A stretch of 64,000 nt of DNA from Calditrichota bacterium (GTDB taxonomy: Bacteria > Electryoneota > RPQS01): NCBI GenBank assembly GCA_020637395.1, contig JACJWA010000001.1, positions 1,612,001 through 1,676,000 of the forward strand, in the 5' to 3' direction. Each line of letters starts with the position of its first letter. Position 1 is the first letter of the stretch. Positions 32,899 to 42,156 of the stretch are shown piece by piece. A program made the translations under genes and the position numbers. Below the pieces are notes generated by a model. It was given only the letters and a program-made list of their open reading frames with translations. It was not told where the DNA came from and made no database searches.

Positions 32899-35400
32899 GT
32901 GACCGCAAAGCCCAAGGCCCACGCCGTCCCTACTGCAGAGAAGAAACCACTCCCCCGCTGGCTGCCCGATGTGATCGGAGTTCTGGTTCTGTATGTCGCC
33001 GTGGTCGGAATGTTTCACGAGATCGTGCTGAACAATAAGGTGTTCTCCGCCGGAGACGACACCGTGGCGGCCATGTCGTGGAACACGTTTGCGATCAACG
33101 AATCCGAATCCGGGAAGTTCCCGCTGTGGTGCCCGGAGATCTACGGAGGGTTTCCGTCGTTTGCTGCCGGAGCATACTCCATTTATGAGCACGTCGAAGC
33201 TCCTTATTCGCTCTCCTATCGCTGGGTCAATCCGCGCTATTGGGCCGACATGTTCACGAATCATGTGCTGCTGCTCAATGACTACCAGGGTCCTAATCGC
33301 GGTGAGAAGTGGCTCGTTGCATTGATGCTCTACGCCGGATTGCTCGTTTTCTACGTGATCCGGAGGCAAGGCTTCGGAGTTATGCTGGCGCTCATCGGCG
33401 GTTTCGTGCTTGCGTGGAATCCGTACTTCATTTCTCTGATCACTGCGTCGCACGGCGGAAAACTTGCCACTTTCATCTACATTCCGCTCTTAATGTATCT
33501 GTGCTGGCAAATCTTCGAGCATCGCCGGCTTCTGGATCTTGCGCTGTTTGCCATGGTATTCGGTTGGCAGATTCAGCACGGCGGGCATACGCAAGTACTC
33601 TTCTACAGCGGCGTGTCCGTGGGCATTCTTTATCTTGCGTGGGCCGTGAGTGAATTGCGTCAGGGCGGACTCTTCAATACGCTGAACGCCGGAGGTCAGT
33701 TGGTACTGGCCGTGGTGCTTGCGGTCGGAGTCGGCTCGCTCTGGTACATTCCGCTGCTTGAATATGTAGGATACTCGATTCGCGGCGCGGGTCCGGCGCT
33801 CGGCGCGGCCGGCGAAAGCGGTTACACGCTTGCCGACGCGACCGCATGGAGCATGGCACCTTCGGAACTGATCACGTTCGTGTTTCCGTCCTGGTATGGC
33901 TTGCAATCCCCGATGTACTGGGGCGACATGCTGTTCACGTCGTCGAGCTTCTACTTCGGAATCGCTCCACTGATGCTCGCGATTGTCGCACTGATCGGCA
34001 AGAAGACTCGGTTCATGTGGGCTTTGATATGGCTGTCGGTGTTTTCGATACTGCTCTCGTTTGGAAAACACTTTGAAAGCTTCTATTCCATTTTCTTCAA
34101 CTACGTTCCGTTCTTCGACAAGTTCCGCACGCCGTCCTTGATTCTGATTCTGGTCATGATGTCTGCGGCGATTCTGCTGCCCTATGGCTTTCGCAATCTC
34201 GAAGAACAACAGGACAATGAGAAGTGGAAAAAGGCGTTTCGTTTTCTTCTGATTAGTGCAGCAGTGCTGCTTGTGATCTCGCTGCTCGGCGGTGAGGGAC
34301 TTGCAAGGAGCATGGCGAGTCTGACGAAAGAGGGAGACGCTCAGCGCTATCAGCCCGCGCAATTGACGATGCTGATCAATCAGCGTGCCGCGCTTCTGGC
34401 GGGAGATCTGACCTTGAGACTCTTCCTGCTGACGCTATCCGCGGCGGCGATCTATCTCTTCATGATTCGCAAGCTCACGCGCACAGTGTTGCTCGGTACG
34501 CTGTTGCTGTTGACCGTGATTGATCTCGGTATGTTTGCCGGAAAGTTTTTTGATCCGCAGCCGAAAGCACAGCAGGCTGCACTTTTGCAGACCAACCGGG
34601 TTGTTGCGGAGCTGCAAAAGGAGAAGGACGTCTTTCGGGTCTTCCCGGTTGGGCGATTGAATCAGGACAACCGTTGGGCGGCATGGGGCGTGGAATCCCT
34701 GGGCGGGTATCACGGTGCGAAGATGCGCAGTTGGCAGGACATGGCGGACAACTTGTTCTACAATGGGACGAATCGCACGTTTCCGCTGAATCTGGAGTTG
34801 TTGGCGTCATTGAACTGCAAGTATGTCATCACCGACGGGCTTCTCCCGCCTGACTTTGGATTGACCCTTGCCTATCAGGACGGCGCGGCTAAGATGGCCG
34901 CCTATCAACTTCCCAATGCCAAAGAACGCGCTTACTTCATGGACTCCGTGCTTGTGATCGAGAACCGCCGCGATGCCTTTGACACCATTCGCAGACCGGA
35001 TTTCCCCTTCACACGCGTGGCTGTCGTGGACAAGGCTCTGCCGGGACCGCTGCGCAGTGACCCTGCCGAAACGGTGACGATCTCAAAGTACGAAACGCAT
35101 TTGGTTGAGATCTCCACTCGTCGAAGCGAACCCGGACTGCTTGTTCTGGCGGATGCCTATTACGAGCCGGAGTGGATCGCGACCGTGGACGGACAATCTG
35201 CACCGATATATCTGGTCAACGGGTTCACGCGCGGCGTTTATCTGCCTGCCGGTCAGCACACGGTTGTGTTCACCTACGCAGGCAAGCGTGAAGCGCTGGC
35301 TGTGAATGTGGCCACAACGTCGCACTTCGTCGTTCTGCTATTGGTTGGCATCGGGTTCTTCCTGCTTCGGCGCAGAAAATCAAGCGTGGCCAGCGAATGA
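32899..35400 (+). CDS. YfhO-family multi-spanning membrane protein
   Basis: An 833-residue integral membrane protein with about a dozen hydrophobic segments and a C-terminal extracytoplasmic domain (about 590-800) ending in another helix. The N-terminal loop has GDDTVAAMSWNTFAINESESGKFPLW, close in style to GT-C enzymes where an acidic pair follows the first helix, and the family is YfhO, some members of which are involved in lipoteichoic-acid or glycan glycosylation. The GTG start has GGAG upstream. It is 16 bases from the lptA-like gene and shares ATGA with lptB, so it is cotranslated with LPS transport. Acceptor is unknown; an LPS or protein glycosylation role is inferred. Confidence 0.78.
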   Translation: MTAKPKAHAVPTAEKKPLPRWLPDVIGVLVLYVAVVGMFHEIVLNNKVFSAGDDTVAAMSWNTFAINESESGKFPLWCPEIYGGFPSFAAGAYSIYEHVEAPYSLSYRWVNPRYWADMFTNHVLLLNDYQGPNRGEKWLVALMLYAGLLVFYVIRRQGFGVMLALIGGFVLAWNPYFISLITASHGGKLATFIYIPLLMYLCWQIFEHRRLLDLALFAMVFGWQIQHGGHTQVLFYSGVSVGILYLAWAVSELRQGGLFNTLNAGGQLVLAVVLAVGVGSLWYIPLLEYVGYSIRGAGPALGAAGESGYTLADATAWSMAPSELITFVFPSWYGLQSPMYWGDMLFTSSSFYFGIAPLMLAIVALIGKKTRFMWALIWLSVFSILLSFGKHFESFYSIFFNYVPFFDKFRTPSLILILVMMSAAILLPYGFRNLEEQQDNEKWKKAFRFLLISAAVLLVISLLGGEGLARSMASLTKEGDAQRYQPAQLTMLINQRAALLAGDLTLRLFLLTLSAAAIYLFMIRKLTRTVLLGTLLLLTVIDLGMFAGKFFDPQPKAQQAALLQTNRVVAELQKEKDVFRVFPVGRLNQDNRWAAWGVESLGGYHGAKMRSWQDMADNLFYNGTNRTFPLNLELLASLNCKYVITDGLLPPDFGLTLAYQDGAAKMAAYQLPNAKERAYFMDSVLVIENRRDAFDTIRRPDFPFTRVAVVDKALPGPLRSDPAETVTISKYETHLVEISTRRSEPGLLVLADAYYEPEWIATVDGQSAPIYLVNGFTRGVYLPAGQHTVVFTYAGKREALAVNVATTSHFVVLLLVGIGFFLLRRRKSSVASE

Positions 35401-36164
35401 CCGCCGAGCTTGAAACACCTGTCGTCCCCCAGACAGAGTTGAATACCACATTGCGCGGCGACGCGCTCGTGAAGTTCTACGGCCGTCGCAAAGTCGTGGA
35501 CGAGGTTTCCTTGCAGGTGAAGACCGGGGAGATTGTCGGACTGCTCGGCCCCAACGGAGCCGGCAAGACCACGACTTTCTACATGATGACGGGCATGATT
35601 CGGCCGCGAGCCGGGCATGTGTTTCTGGGAGAAACTGAGGTTACGGACTGGCCGATGTTTCGACGCGCGCGCTTGGGAATGGGCTATCTGTCACAGGAGC
35701 CGTCCGTATTTCGAAAACTCACGGTGCGTGAGAATCTGATGGCCATCCTCGAGTTGCTGCCGATTTCCCGGGCGGAGCGAAAGAACAGAGCCGAAGAGCT
35801 GCTCGCGGAGTTCAGATTGGAGCACGTGACCGGGAATCGTGGCTATCAGCTTTCCGGCGGCGAGCGCAGGCGTGTAGAGATTGCCCGATCACTGGTCACC
35901 CGACCCAAGTTCATGCTGTTGGACGAGCCATTTGCAGGGATTGATCCCATTGCCGTGGCGGACATTCAGAGCATTGTGCGCTCGCTCAAGGATCGCGGCA
36001 TCGGGGTGCTCATCACGGATCACAATGTCCGCGAGACCCTTGCCATAACCGACCGCGCCTACCTAATCTTCAGCGGGCGGCTGCTGATGGAGGGATCGGC
36101 TGAATTCCTGGCCTCCAACGAAGAAGCGAGGCGAATCTACCTCGGCGATTCTTTCCGCCTTTAG
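35397..36164 (+). CDS. lptB: LPS export ABC transporter ATPase LptB
   Basis: A 255-residue ABC ATPase driving LPS extraction by LptFG. Walker A is GPNGAGKTT, the signature YQLSGGERRRVEIARSL, Walker B FMLLDEPFAGIDPIAV, and the H-loop ITDHNVRETL; 'GIDPIAV' and 'VFRKLTVRENL' are characteristic of LptB. An N-terminal extension of about 20 residues is present. It begins with an ATGA overlap on the YfhO-like gene. LptF and LptG are not in the window. rpoN follows 289 bases downstream. Confidence 0.95.
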   Translation: MTAELETPVVPQTELNTTLRGDALVKFYGRRKVVDEVSLQVKTGEIVGLLGPNGAGKTTTFYMMTGMIRPRAGHVFLGETEVTDWPMFRRARLGMGYLSQEPSVFRKLTVRENLMAILELLPISRAERKNRAEELLAEFRLEHVTGNRGYQLSGGERRRVEIARSLVTRPKFMLLDEPFAGIDPIAVADIQSIVRSLKDRGIGVLITDHNVRETLAITDRAYLIFSGRLLMEGSAEFLASNEEARRIYLGDSFRL

Positions 36165-36340
36165 CAATGCTATAGCACCTGCCTTGCCGGGAAGAATTTA
36201 TCGTGAACGCCGACGAGAGTTCCGGAATCTCCGTGATTTCGAGCCTATATTTCGCAAGTCATTATATCTCAATATTTTAGAAAATCGTTGAATGAGACGT
36301 GTGGGATGGAGTAGGTACCTGATCGGGTAGCATTTCTTGT

Positions 36341-36356
36341 TGGCACAAGGATTGCT
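36341..36356 (+). promoter_or_regulatory. Sigma-54 promoter directly upstream of rpoN
   Basis: TGGCACAAGGATTGCT matches the -24/-12 consensus: GG and GC are 10 bases apart, and both TGGCAC and TTGC are complete. The start site should be near 36367, about 87 bases before the rpoN ATG. It implies that sigma-54 transcribes its own gene. No enhancer site for an activator was identified in the A+T-rich stretch around 36220-36300. Confidence 0.8.
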
Positions 36357-36453
36357 TTTGACACAGGGACCGCAGTTCAAGTTTCTGGCCGGCCCCCTTT
36401 GGCCTGACTAACGTCACAAGACCCCACCCCACCTTCGGACAAAAGGCGACTCG

Positions 36454-37935
36454 ATGGAACTCAGACAAGTTCTCAAACCGGAACTCCAGCAATATCTCCA
36501 GCCGCAGCAAATCCTGCGGAGTGAACTCATTCAGCTCCCCATGCTTGAACTGGAGCTGCGAGTTCGCGCCGAGCTGCAGGAGAATCCGTTTCTGGAAGAG
36601 ATTGCAGAAGACGATGTGGTCGTGGAGCGTGACTTGTCTGAAGTCGAAACGGAAGGGTCCGCCGCTTCGCACGAAGATCGTGGCGAAGAACATGATGAGC
36701 CAAAGGTTCGCGAGTCACGCGAGGAGACGTCCGGAGGCCCGGATGAAGACGTGGACTGGGACAGTTTCCTGAATGACGAAGACTCTTCATCCTACAAGGC
36801 TTCGCGATTTACGTCTTCCGGAAGTGACGAACTGACGGAGCTGCCGCGCCCGTTCGTTCCAACGCTTGCCGAACACCTTGAAGATCAGTTGCGCTTGCAG
36901 CGATTGGATGACGAGGAATACCGGGTCGGACTATACATTATCGGCTCGATCAATCGCGATGGTTTCTTGAGCTATCCCGTGGAAGAAATCGCTCGCGAGC
37001 TGAATGTGCCTGTGCCGCTTGCTTTGCGAGTGCTGCACGTCGTGCAGGAACTTGATCCGCCGGGCATCGGCGCACGCGACCTGCGCGAGTGCCTTTTGAT
37101 CCAACTGCACCAAAAAGATGACCCGCGCGAATTCCGCGTGGCGATCCGCATGCTCGAAGAAAGCTACGATGACTTCATGAACAAGCGATTCGAAGTGGTC
37201 GGTCGCAAGTTGGGAATCTCGCTTGAAGACGTCAAGTCCGCCTACGAAGACATTCGCCGCTTGAATCCGAAGCCCGGTGAAGGGTACTTTGACGAGAAGC
37301 AAAACTACATCGTCCCTGATCTGGTCGTCCAGCGTATTGACGATCATGGAAACTTCAATGTGTTCCTGAACGACGGAAACACTCCGAACTTTCACGTCAA
37401 TACCGCGTACAAGGAGATGTTCCTGTCCGGCAACACGGACAAAAAGGTCAAAGAGTTTGTGACGAAGAAGCTTGAAAGTGCGCGCTGGTTCATCAATGCG
37501 ATTCACCAGCGCCGCACCACGATTCTTCGAACCATGCGCGCGATCGTCGAAAGACAAAAGGACTTCTTCATGAAGGGCCGCGAGTTTCTGAAACCAATGA
37601 TCTTGCAGGATATTGCGGAAGATATCAGCATGGACATTTCGACGATATCCCGCGTCACCAACGGCAAGTACGTCCAGACCGAATGGGGAGTGTTTGAGCT
37701 GAAGTACTTCTTCAGCGAGCGCATGGAAACTTCTGACGGCGAAGAAATCTCCACCAAGGTCATCAAGTCGAGATTGCAGGAGATCATTGAAGCCGAAGAC
37801 AAATCCGACCCCCTGTCGGATCAGTCCATCGCAGAGATGTTGGCCAAAGAGGGCTTTCCCATCGCGAGGCGCACCGTGCAGAAGTACAGAGAACAACTGA
37901 GCATTCCCGTCAAACGACTTCGGCGGGAGATTTAG
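36454..37935 (+). CDS. rpoN: RNA polymerase sigma-54 factor RpoN
   Basis: A 493-residue sigma-54. Region I is glutamine/leucine-rich (QQYLQPQQILRSELIQLPML), followed by an acidic linker (about 50-120), the core-binding domain and the DNA-binding part with the helix-turn-helix and RpoN box ARRTVQKYRE (471-480). It is used for activator-dependent promoters such as the one preceding flgB at 53970. It follows lptB as in many diderms and is preceded by a sigma-54 promoter. A good U-rich terminator comes after it. Confidence 0.97.
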   Translation: MELRQVLKPELQQYLQPQQILRSELIQLPMLELELRVRAELQENPFLEEIAEDDVVVERDLSEVETEGSAASHEDRGEEHDEPKVRESREETSGGPDEDVDWDSFLNDEDSSSYKASRFTSSGSDELTELPRPFVPTLAEHLEDQLRLQRLDDEEYRVGLYIIGSINRDGFLSYPVEEIARELNVPVPLALRVLHVVQELDPPGIGARDLRECLLIQLHQKDDPREFRVAIRMLEESYDDFMNKRFEVVGRKLGISLEDVKSAYEDIRRLNPKPGEGYFDEKQNYIVPDLVVQRIDDHGNFNVFLNDGNTPNFHVNTAYKEMFLSGNTDKKVKEFVTKKLESARWFINAIHQRRTTILRTMRAIVERQKDFFMKGREFLKPMILQDIAEDISMDISTISRVTNGKYVQTEWGVFELKYFFSERMETSDGEEISTKVIKSRLQEIIEAEDKSDPLSDQSIAEMLAKEGFPIARRTVQKYREQLSIPVKRLRREI

Positions 37936-37975
37936 CCGACTCGTGGCATTTCTGACCTGAATTTCGTATCTTGTG

Positions 37976-38014
37976 AACCGGTTGCCGGAGAATTGGCAGC
38001 CGGTTTTCATTTTC
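37976..38014 (+). terminator. Rho-independent terminator of rpoN
   Basis: An 11-bp stem (ACCGGTTGCC with GGCAGCCGGT, one G-U pair, plus flanking A-U) and an 8-base loop, followed by TTTTCATTTTCTT. It lies 41 bases after the rpoN stop and separates rpoN from lon. Confidence 0.8.
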
Positions 38015-38039
38015 TTAACATGAACTTCCCCGAAATTAC

Positions 38040-40436
38040 ATGTCCTTAGAGTTCAACGAAGCCCAAGAGACCCGCACAGCAGAGGTCCTCCCTGTTCTGC
38101 CACTTCGTGACGTCGTGGTCTTTCCGGCCATGATCTTTCCTCTCTTGATCGGTCGCGCGGCCACACTTGTGGCCGTGGAAAAGGCTATGCTGCAGGACCG
38201 CAGAATTCTGCTGGTCACGCAGCGGGATCCCGGCACCGAGGAGATCGCACCCAAAGACCTGTTTGAGATCGGGGTCGTTGCCAATATTCTTCAGACCCTC
38301 AAGCTTCCTAATGGACTGGTCAAAGTGCTCGTCGAAGGTGTGCGCCGTGCGCGAGTGGGTGAATGGATTCCGGAAACCGATTGCTTGTCCGCGTTCTGCG
38401 AGCCGCTTGAGTTGACAGGTGATGACGGACCTGAAGCGCGCGCGCATATGAAAGTTGCCCTACGTGGTTTTCGCGAGTATGTGAGCTTGAACCGGCAGCT
38501 GCCGGATGAAGTGCTGCTGACCTTGAGCAATCTCACCGATCCGACTCCCGTGGCGGATTTTGTCATTGCGCATCTGCCAATGACCGCCGTGCGCAAGCAG
38601 GAGGTGCTGGAGCGCACGCACGTGCCTGATCAGTTCCGTTTGATCAACACCGTGCTGGACGAAGAGATTGAGATTCTCAAGATCGAGCGGAACATCGAAG
38701 GTCAGGTCCGCGACAAGATTTCGCGCACGCAGCGCAACTTCTTCCTGCAGGAACAGATGCGCATCATCAAGAAAGAGCTTGGCGACGAGACCGAAGAGGA
38801 TTTCTCCGACGTTATTGCCTATCGCAAGAAGCTGCGCAAGCTGCGAATGCCCAAGGATGTCCGGCAGCGCGCCGAGGAAGAGCTTGAAAAGCTCAAGGGT
38901 ATGCCGATGATGTCGCCGGAAGCGACCGTGCTCAAGAACTATCTGGACTGGCTCTTGGCCATGCCGTGGGGTGTCACGACACAGGATCGCCTCGATCTGA
39001 CTGAGGCAGAGCGCATTCTGGATGAAGATCACTTCGGACTGCGAAAACCCAAAGAGAGAATCCTCGAGCATCTTGCCGTACTGGCGCGCGTCGAAAAGAT
39101 TCGCGGACCGATTCTTTGTCTCGTCGGACCTCCGGGAGTCGGCAAGACGTCGCTGGGACGCTCGATTGCCCGCGCGATGGGACGCAACTTCGTACGCATC
39201 TCGCTGGGCGGCGTGCGGGACGAAGCCGAGATTCGCGGGCACCGCAGAACATACATCGGATCCATGCCCGGACGGATTATTCAGGGCATGAAGCGCGCGG
39301 GTTCCATGAATCCGGTTTTCCTGCTCGACGAAGTGGACAAGATGTCTGCGGATTTCCGCGGCGACCCCTCTTCCGCGCTGCTGGAAGTGCTTGATCCGGA
39401 ACAGAACTCCACATTCTCCGATCACTATCTGGAAGTGGACTTTGATCTCTCGCAGATTCTGTTTATCACGACTGCGAACATCCGTCACGAGATTCCGATT
39501 CCGCTGCAGGACCGCATGGAGATTATCGAACTGCACGGATATCTGCACCACGAAAAGATGCACATTGCCAAAGAGTTTCTGCTCCCGAAGCAGATGCAGG
39601 ATCACGGACTGCGTACAGATGAACTGAAGATCGCGGGCAATGCGATGGACCGAATCATTTCGTCCTATACGCGGGAATCCGGAGTGCGCGAACTCGAGCG
39701 AATGATGGCCAGAGTTTGTCGAAAGGTCGCCAAAGAGAACTCAGGTACGACGTCTAAGACCATCAACGTTTCGCCCAACTCTCTGCATCGTTTGCTTGGA
39801 GCTCCGCCTCACAAAGACAGCCAGATTGAGAAAGGCGACCGCATCGGCACCGCCGTCGGGCTTGCTTGGACGTCACAGGGCGGAGAGATCCTGAATATTC
39901 AGTCGGCAGTCATGAAAGGCAAAGGTGCCATTCAGCTCACCGGACGGTTGGGCGACGTAATGAAGGAATCCGCGCACGCGGCCGTGTCCTTCATTCGCGC
40001 TCACGGCGGCGAGTGGGGCGTGTCGCCTGACTTCGTGGCCAAATGCGATGTGCATTTTCACATTCCTGAGGCCGCGACACCCAAAGACGGCCCGTCCGCG
40101 GGCATCACGCTGGCCACGGCGCTCTTGTCTGCACTGACGACCACGCCTGTTCCCGCGGATATCGCCATGACGGGCGAGATCACTCTTCGGGGACATGTGC
40201 TGCCGATCGGCGGATTGGCCGAAAAGACGATGGCGGCCAAGCGCGCGGGCATTCGCAAACTCATCCTTCCTGCGGAGAATCAACCGGACTGGGAAGAGCT
40301 TGATCAGCAGCTTCGGAAGGGCATGAACGTCGTGTTCGCGGAGAACATTCAGGATGTCTGGCGCGAGCTGTTTCCGGTCAAGAAGCGTGCAAACCGGGCC
40401 GTCGGCTCGGTGTCGCAGGAAGGTGCGTCGCACTAA
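38040..40436 (+). CDS. lon: ATP-dependent protease La (Lon)
   Basis: A 798-residue AAA+ serine protease degrading misfolded and regulatory proteins in the cytoplasm. The N-terminal LAN domain (LPVLPLRDVVVFPAMIFPL) occupies about 18-200. Walker A is GPPGVGKTS, the sensor and HRRTYIGSMPGRIIQ block follow, and the protease dyad is Ser686 in PKDGPSAG and Lys729 in GGLAEKTMAAKRAG, 43 residues apart as in E. coli Lon. No ribosome binding site is obvious. A GTG three bases downstream of its stop starts engB. Confidence 0.97.
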   Translation: MSLEFNEAQETRTAEVLPVLPLRDVVVFPAMIFPLLIGRAATLVAVEKAMLQDRRILLVTQRDPGTEEIAPKDLFEIGVVANILQTLKLPNGLVKVLVEGVRRARVGEWIPETDCLSAFCEPLELTGDDGPEARAHMKVALRGFREYVSLNRQLPDEVLLTLSNLTDPTPVADFVIAHLPMTAVRKQEVLERTHVPDQFRLINTVLDEEIEILKIERNIEGQVRDKISRTQRNFFLQEQMRIIKKELGDETEEDFSDVIAYRKKLRKLRMPKDVRQRAEEELEKLKGMPMMSPEATVLKNYLDWLLAMPWGVTTQDRLDLTEAERILDEDHFGLRKPKERILEHLAVLARVEKIRGPILCLVGPPGVGKTSLGRSIARAMGRNFVRISLGGVRDEAEIRGHRRTYIGSMPGRIIQGMKRAGSMNPVFLLDEVDKMSADFRGDPSSALLEVLDPEQNSTFSDHYLEVDFDLSQILFITTANIRHEIPIPLQDRMEIIELHGYLHHEKMHIAKEFLLPKQMQDHGLRTDELKIAGNAMDRIISSYTRESGVRELERMMARVCRKVAKENSGTTSKTINVSPNSLHRLLGAPPHKDSQIEKGDRIGTAVGLAWTSQGGEILNIQSAVMKGKGAIQLTGRLGDVMKESAHAAVSFIRAHGGEWGVSPDFVAKCDVHFHIPEAATPKDGPSAGITLATALLSALTTTPVPADIAMTGEITLRGHVLPIGGLAEKTMAAKRAGIRKLILPAENQPDWEELDQQLRKGMNVVFAENIQDVWRELFPVKKRANRAVGSVSQEGASH

Positions 40437-40439
40437 TCT

Positions 40440-41042
40440 GTGAGTGCCCGCGCTTTCAAAATCCCTCCGGCTCAATTCGTCAAGTCTTGCGCGGATGTTC
40501 GCCAAATTCCGAAGCCCGCATTGCCGGAGATCGCGTTCGTCGGGCGAAGCAATGTTGGCAAGTCCTCGCTGATCAACTCACTGTTGAACCGCAAAGGCCT
40601 CGCGATGGCTTCTGCCACGCCAGGCAAGACGAGACTCCTGAACTACTTTCGCATCGGCGATCAGAGTTGCTATTTTGTGGACTTGCCCGGCTACGGCTAC
40701 GCAAAAGTTTCGCGGTCGCTGCAGGAAGAATGGGCAGGATTTCTTGAAGATTATCTTGCTGACTCGAAGAACATCGCGCTCGTCATCCTGATTGCCGACG
40801 TGCGGCGCGGATTGACTGAACTTGATATGCAGATGATTCAGGCGCTCAATATGTATCGCCGGAGATTTCTGGTTGTGGCCACCAAGGTGGACAAACTGAA
40901 TCGGCAAGAGCGCGACAAGTTGTTGGCCTCTTTGCGCGGACCCGCACTATCCCTCGGTGCTGAAGCAATCGTGCCGTATTCCAGCACGAAACACGAAGGC
41001 CGTGAGGAGCTCTGGGATGAAATACTTGCGCACCTCAACTGA
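40440..41042 (+). CDS. engB: Ribosome biogenesis GTPase EngB/YsxC
   Basis: A 200-residue GTPase of the TrmE-Era-EngA-YihA family, needed for 50S subunit assembly. G1 is GRSNVGKS (35-42), G2 TPGKT, G3 DLPGYGYA and G4 TKVDK. The conserved ending EGREELWDEI is in place. The start is GTG at 40440, three bases after the lon stop, so it is translated from the same message; a lon-engB pair is common. A strong terminator follows. Confidence 0.96.
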   Translation: MSARAFKIPPAQFVKSCADVRQIPKPALPEIAFVGRSNVGKSSLINSLLNRKGLAMASATPGKTRLLNYFRIGDQSCYFVDLPGYGYAKVSRSLQEEWAGFLEDYLADSKNIALVILIADVRRGLTELDMQMIQALNMYRRRFLVVATKVDKLNRQERDKLLASLRGPALSLGAEAIVPYSSTKHEGREELWDEILAHLN

Positions 41043-41064
41043 GAGACGCTCTGCTACAAAACGA

Positions 41065-41097
41065 AAAGTCCCGGACATTGTCCGGGACTTTCTTTTT
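41065..41097. terminator. Bidirectional terminator between engB and the LVIVD lipoprotein gene
   Basis: An 11-bp perfect stem (AAAGTCCCGGA with its complement) with a 5-base loop, followed by CTTTTTC on the plus strand and by TCGTTTT on the minus strand. It serves the two convergent genes. Confidence 0.9.
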
Positions 41098-41118
41098 CTG
41101 CACGGCTCGCGAAACGCG

Positions 41119-42156
41119 TCAGCGTTCGTAGATCAGCACACCAAGCTGTTCATCGGTGACCACGACTTTGCCATTCGAGGCCGTGATCGAAGTCGGCTCT
41201 GGCAGGTCAAACTTCTGTACAAACTTCGGAGTAGTCGGATCTGCAATGTCCACGACATAGAAGCCATCCGCATCATCCAACAGGCAAGCATAGTCGCCAT
41301 CGAGCACCACGCGCACCAGACGGTCCGCACCGGGAATGGTCAACGATGCCGCCAGGACCGGCGCGCTTGGATCAGCGACATTCATGATTGTGACAAAGAA
41401 GTTGTCGGCCACCACAACATTGTCACCGTACCACGCGCAATCCTGAGGATCGCCCGGAGTCGGAATCGTACCCAGTGATGTGCCGTTCGCGACGTCGTAA
41501 AGCAAGAACTGGAAGTTGCTCTGGGCCACGGCGAACAGATCGCCGCTCACGCCGAAGCCGCGGATCCTGAAGTTGCCGGGAATGAAGGGGAAATAGAAGT
41601 CCTGACAATAGGTAGGCCGCCAGCGAGCAGAATCCGGGATGTAGCAGAATTCGCTGTAGACAAGCCCATCGCCGCCGCCGTTGTCCGATCTCCATGCAAA
41701 GAACTTGTTCTCATCGGAGATCACGGCAGTCTCTTCGATTCCTCCGGAGAAATTCGCGTAACCGATCACCGTACCTGTCTCATAGTTATGAATCGGGTAC
41801 TTGTCACCCGGTTCAAGATCCGGCTCCGATACGGTCAGCACGAGGTGATTCACCGGATCAATGTTCGCAAAGGTCGTGTAGAACGGAGGCTGCTGCTCAT
41901 AGTGAAACACCTGCGCCGGGAGACTGGCGTTCGAGATGTTGTAAACGTAGGTTCCCGCGCTGGACGCGGCAACGGCGAGCATGTTTTCTTTCAAATCCGC
42001 AAACTGCGCAACTCCTGGAAGGACGAGGCGCGCGGAAAGCGAATACACCGTCGGTGGAAGTTCCGCGTCTTTGCGGTCATCGCATCCGATTGCGATCGCG
42101 AGTAATGCAAGAATCAGCGCGGTCCATCCGACGCGCGCGAGTTTCTGGGAGGTCAT
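41119..42156 (-). CDS. LVIVD-repeat lipoprotein
   Basis: A 345-residue protein. The ATG at 42154-42156 has GGAG 7 bases upstream and overlaps the pdxT stop as ATGA. A lipobox (AIAIGC, Cys25) follows the hydrophobic segment. The body has repeated beta-propeller-like blades of the LVIVD type, seen most clearly as VTIMNVADPSAPVLAASL and YVVDIADPTTPKFVQKF; about six units are likely. Such proteins are common in FCB bacteria and are probably cell-surface scaffolds. Its tight coupling to pdxST is unexpected and no metabolic role is evident. Confidence 0.75.
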   Translation of the reverse strand: MTSQKLARVGWTALILALLAIAIGCDDRKDAELPPTVYSLSARLVLPGVAQFADLKENMLAVAASSAGTYVYNISNASLPAQVFHYEQQPPFYTTFANIDPVNHLVLTVSEPDLEPGDKYPIHNYETGTVIGYANFSGGIEETAVISDENKFFAWRSDNGGGDGLVYSEFCYIPDSARWRPTYCQDFYFPFIPGNFRIRGFGVSGDLFAVAQSNFQFLLYDVANGTSLGTIPTPGDPQDCAWYGDNVVVADNFFVTIMNVADPSAPVLAASLTIPGADRLVRVVLDGDYACLLDDADGFYVVDIADPTTPKFVQKFDLPEPTSITASNGKVVVTDEQLGVLIYER

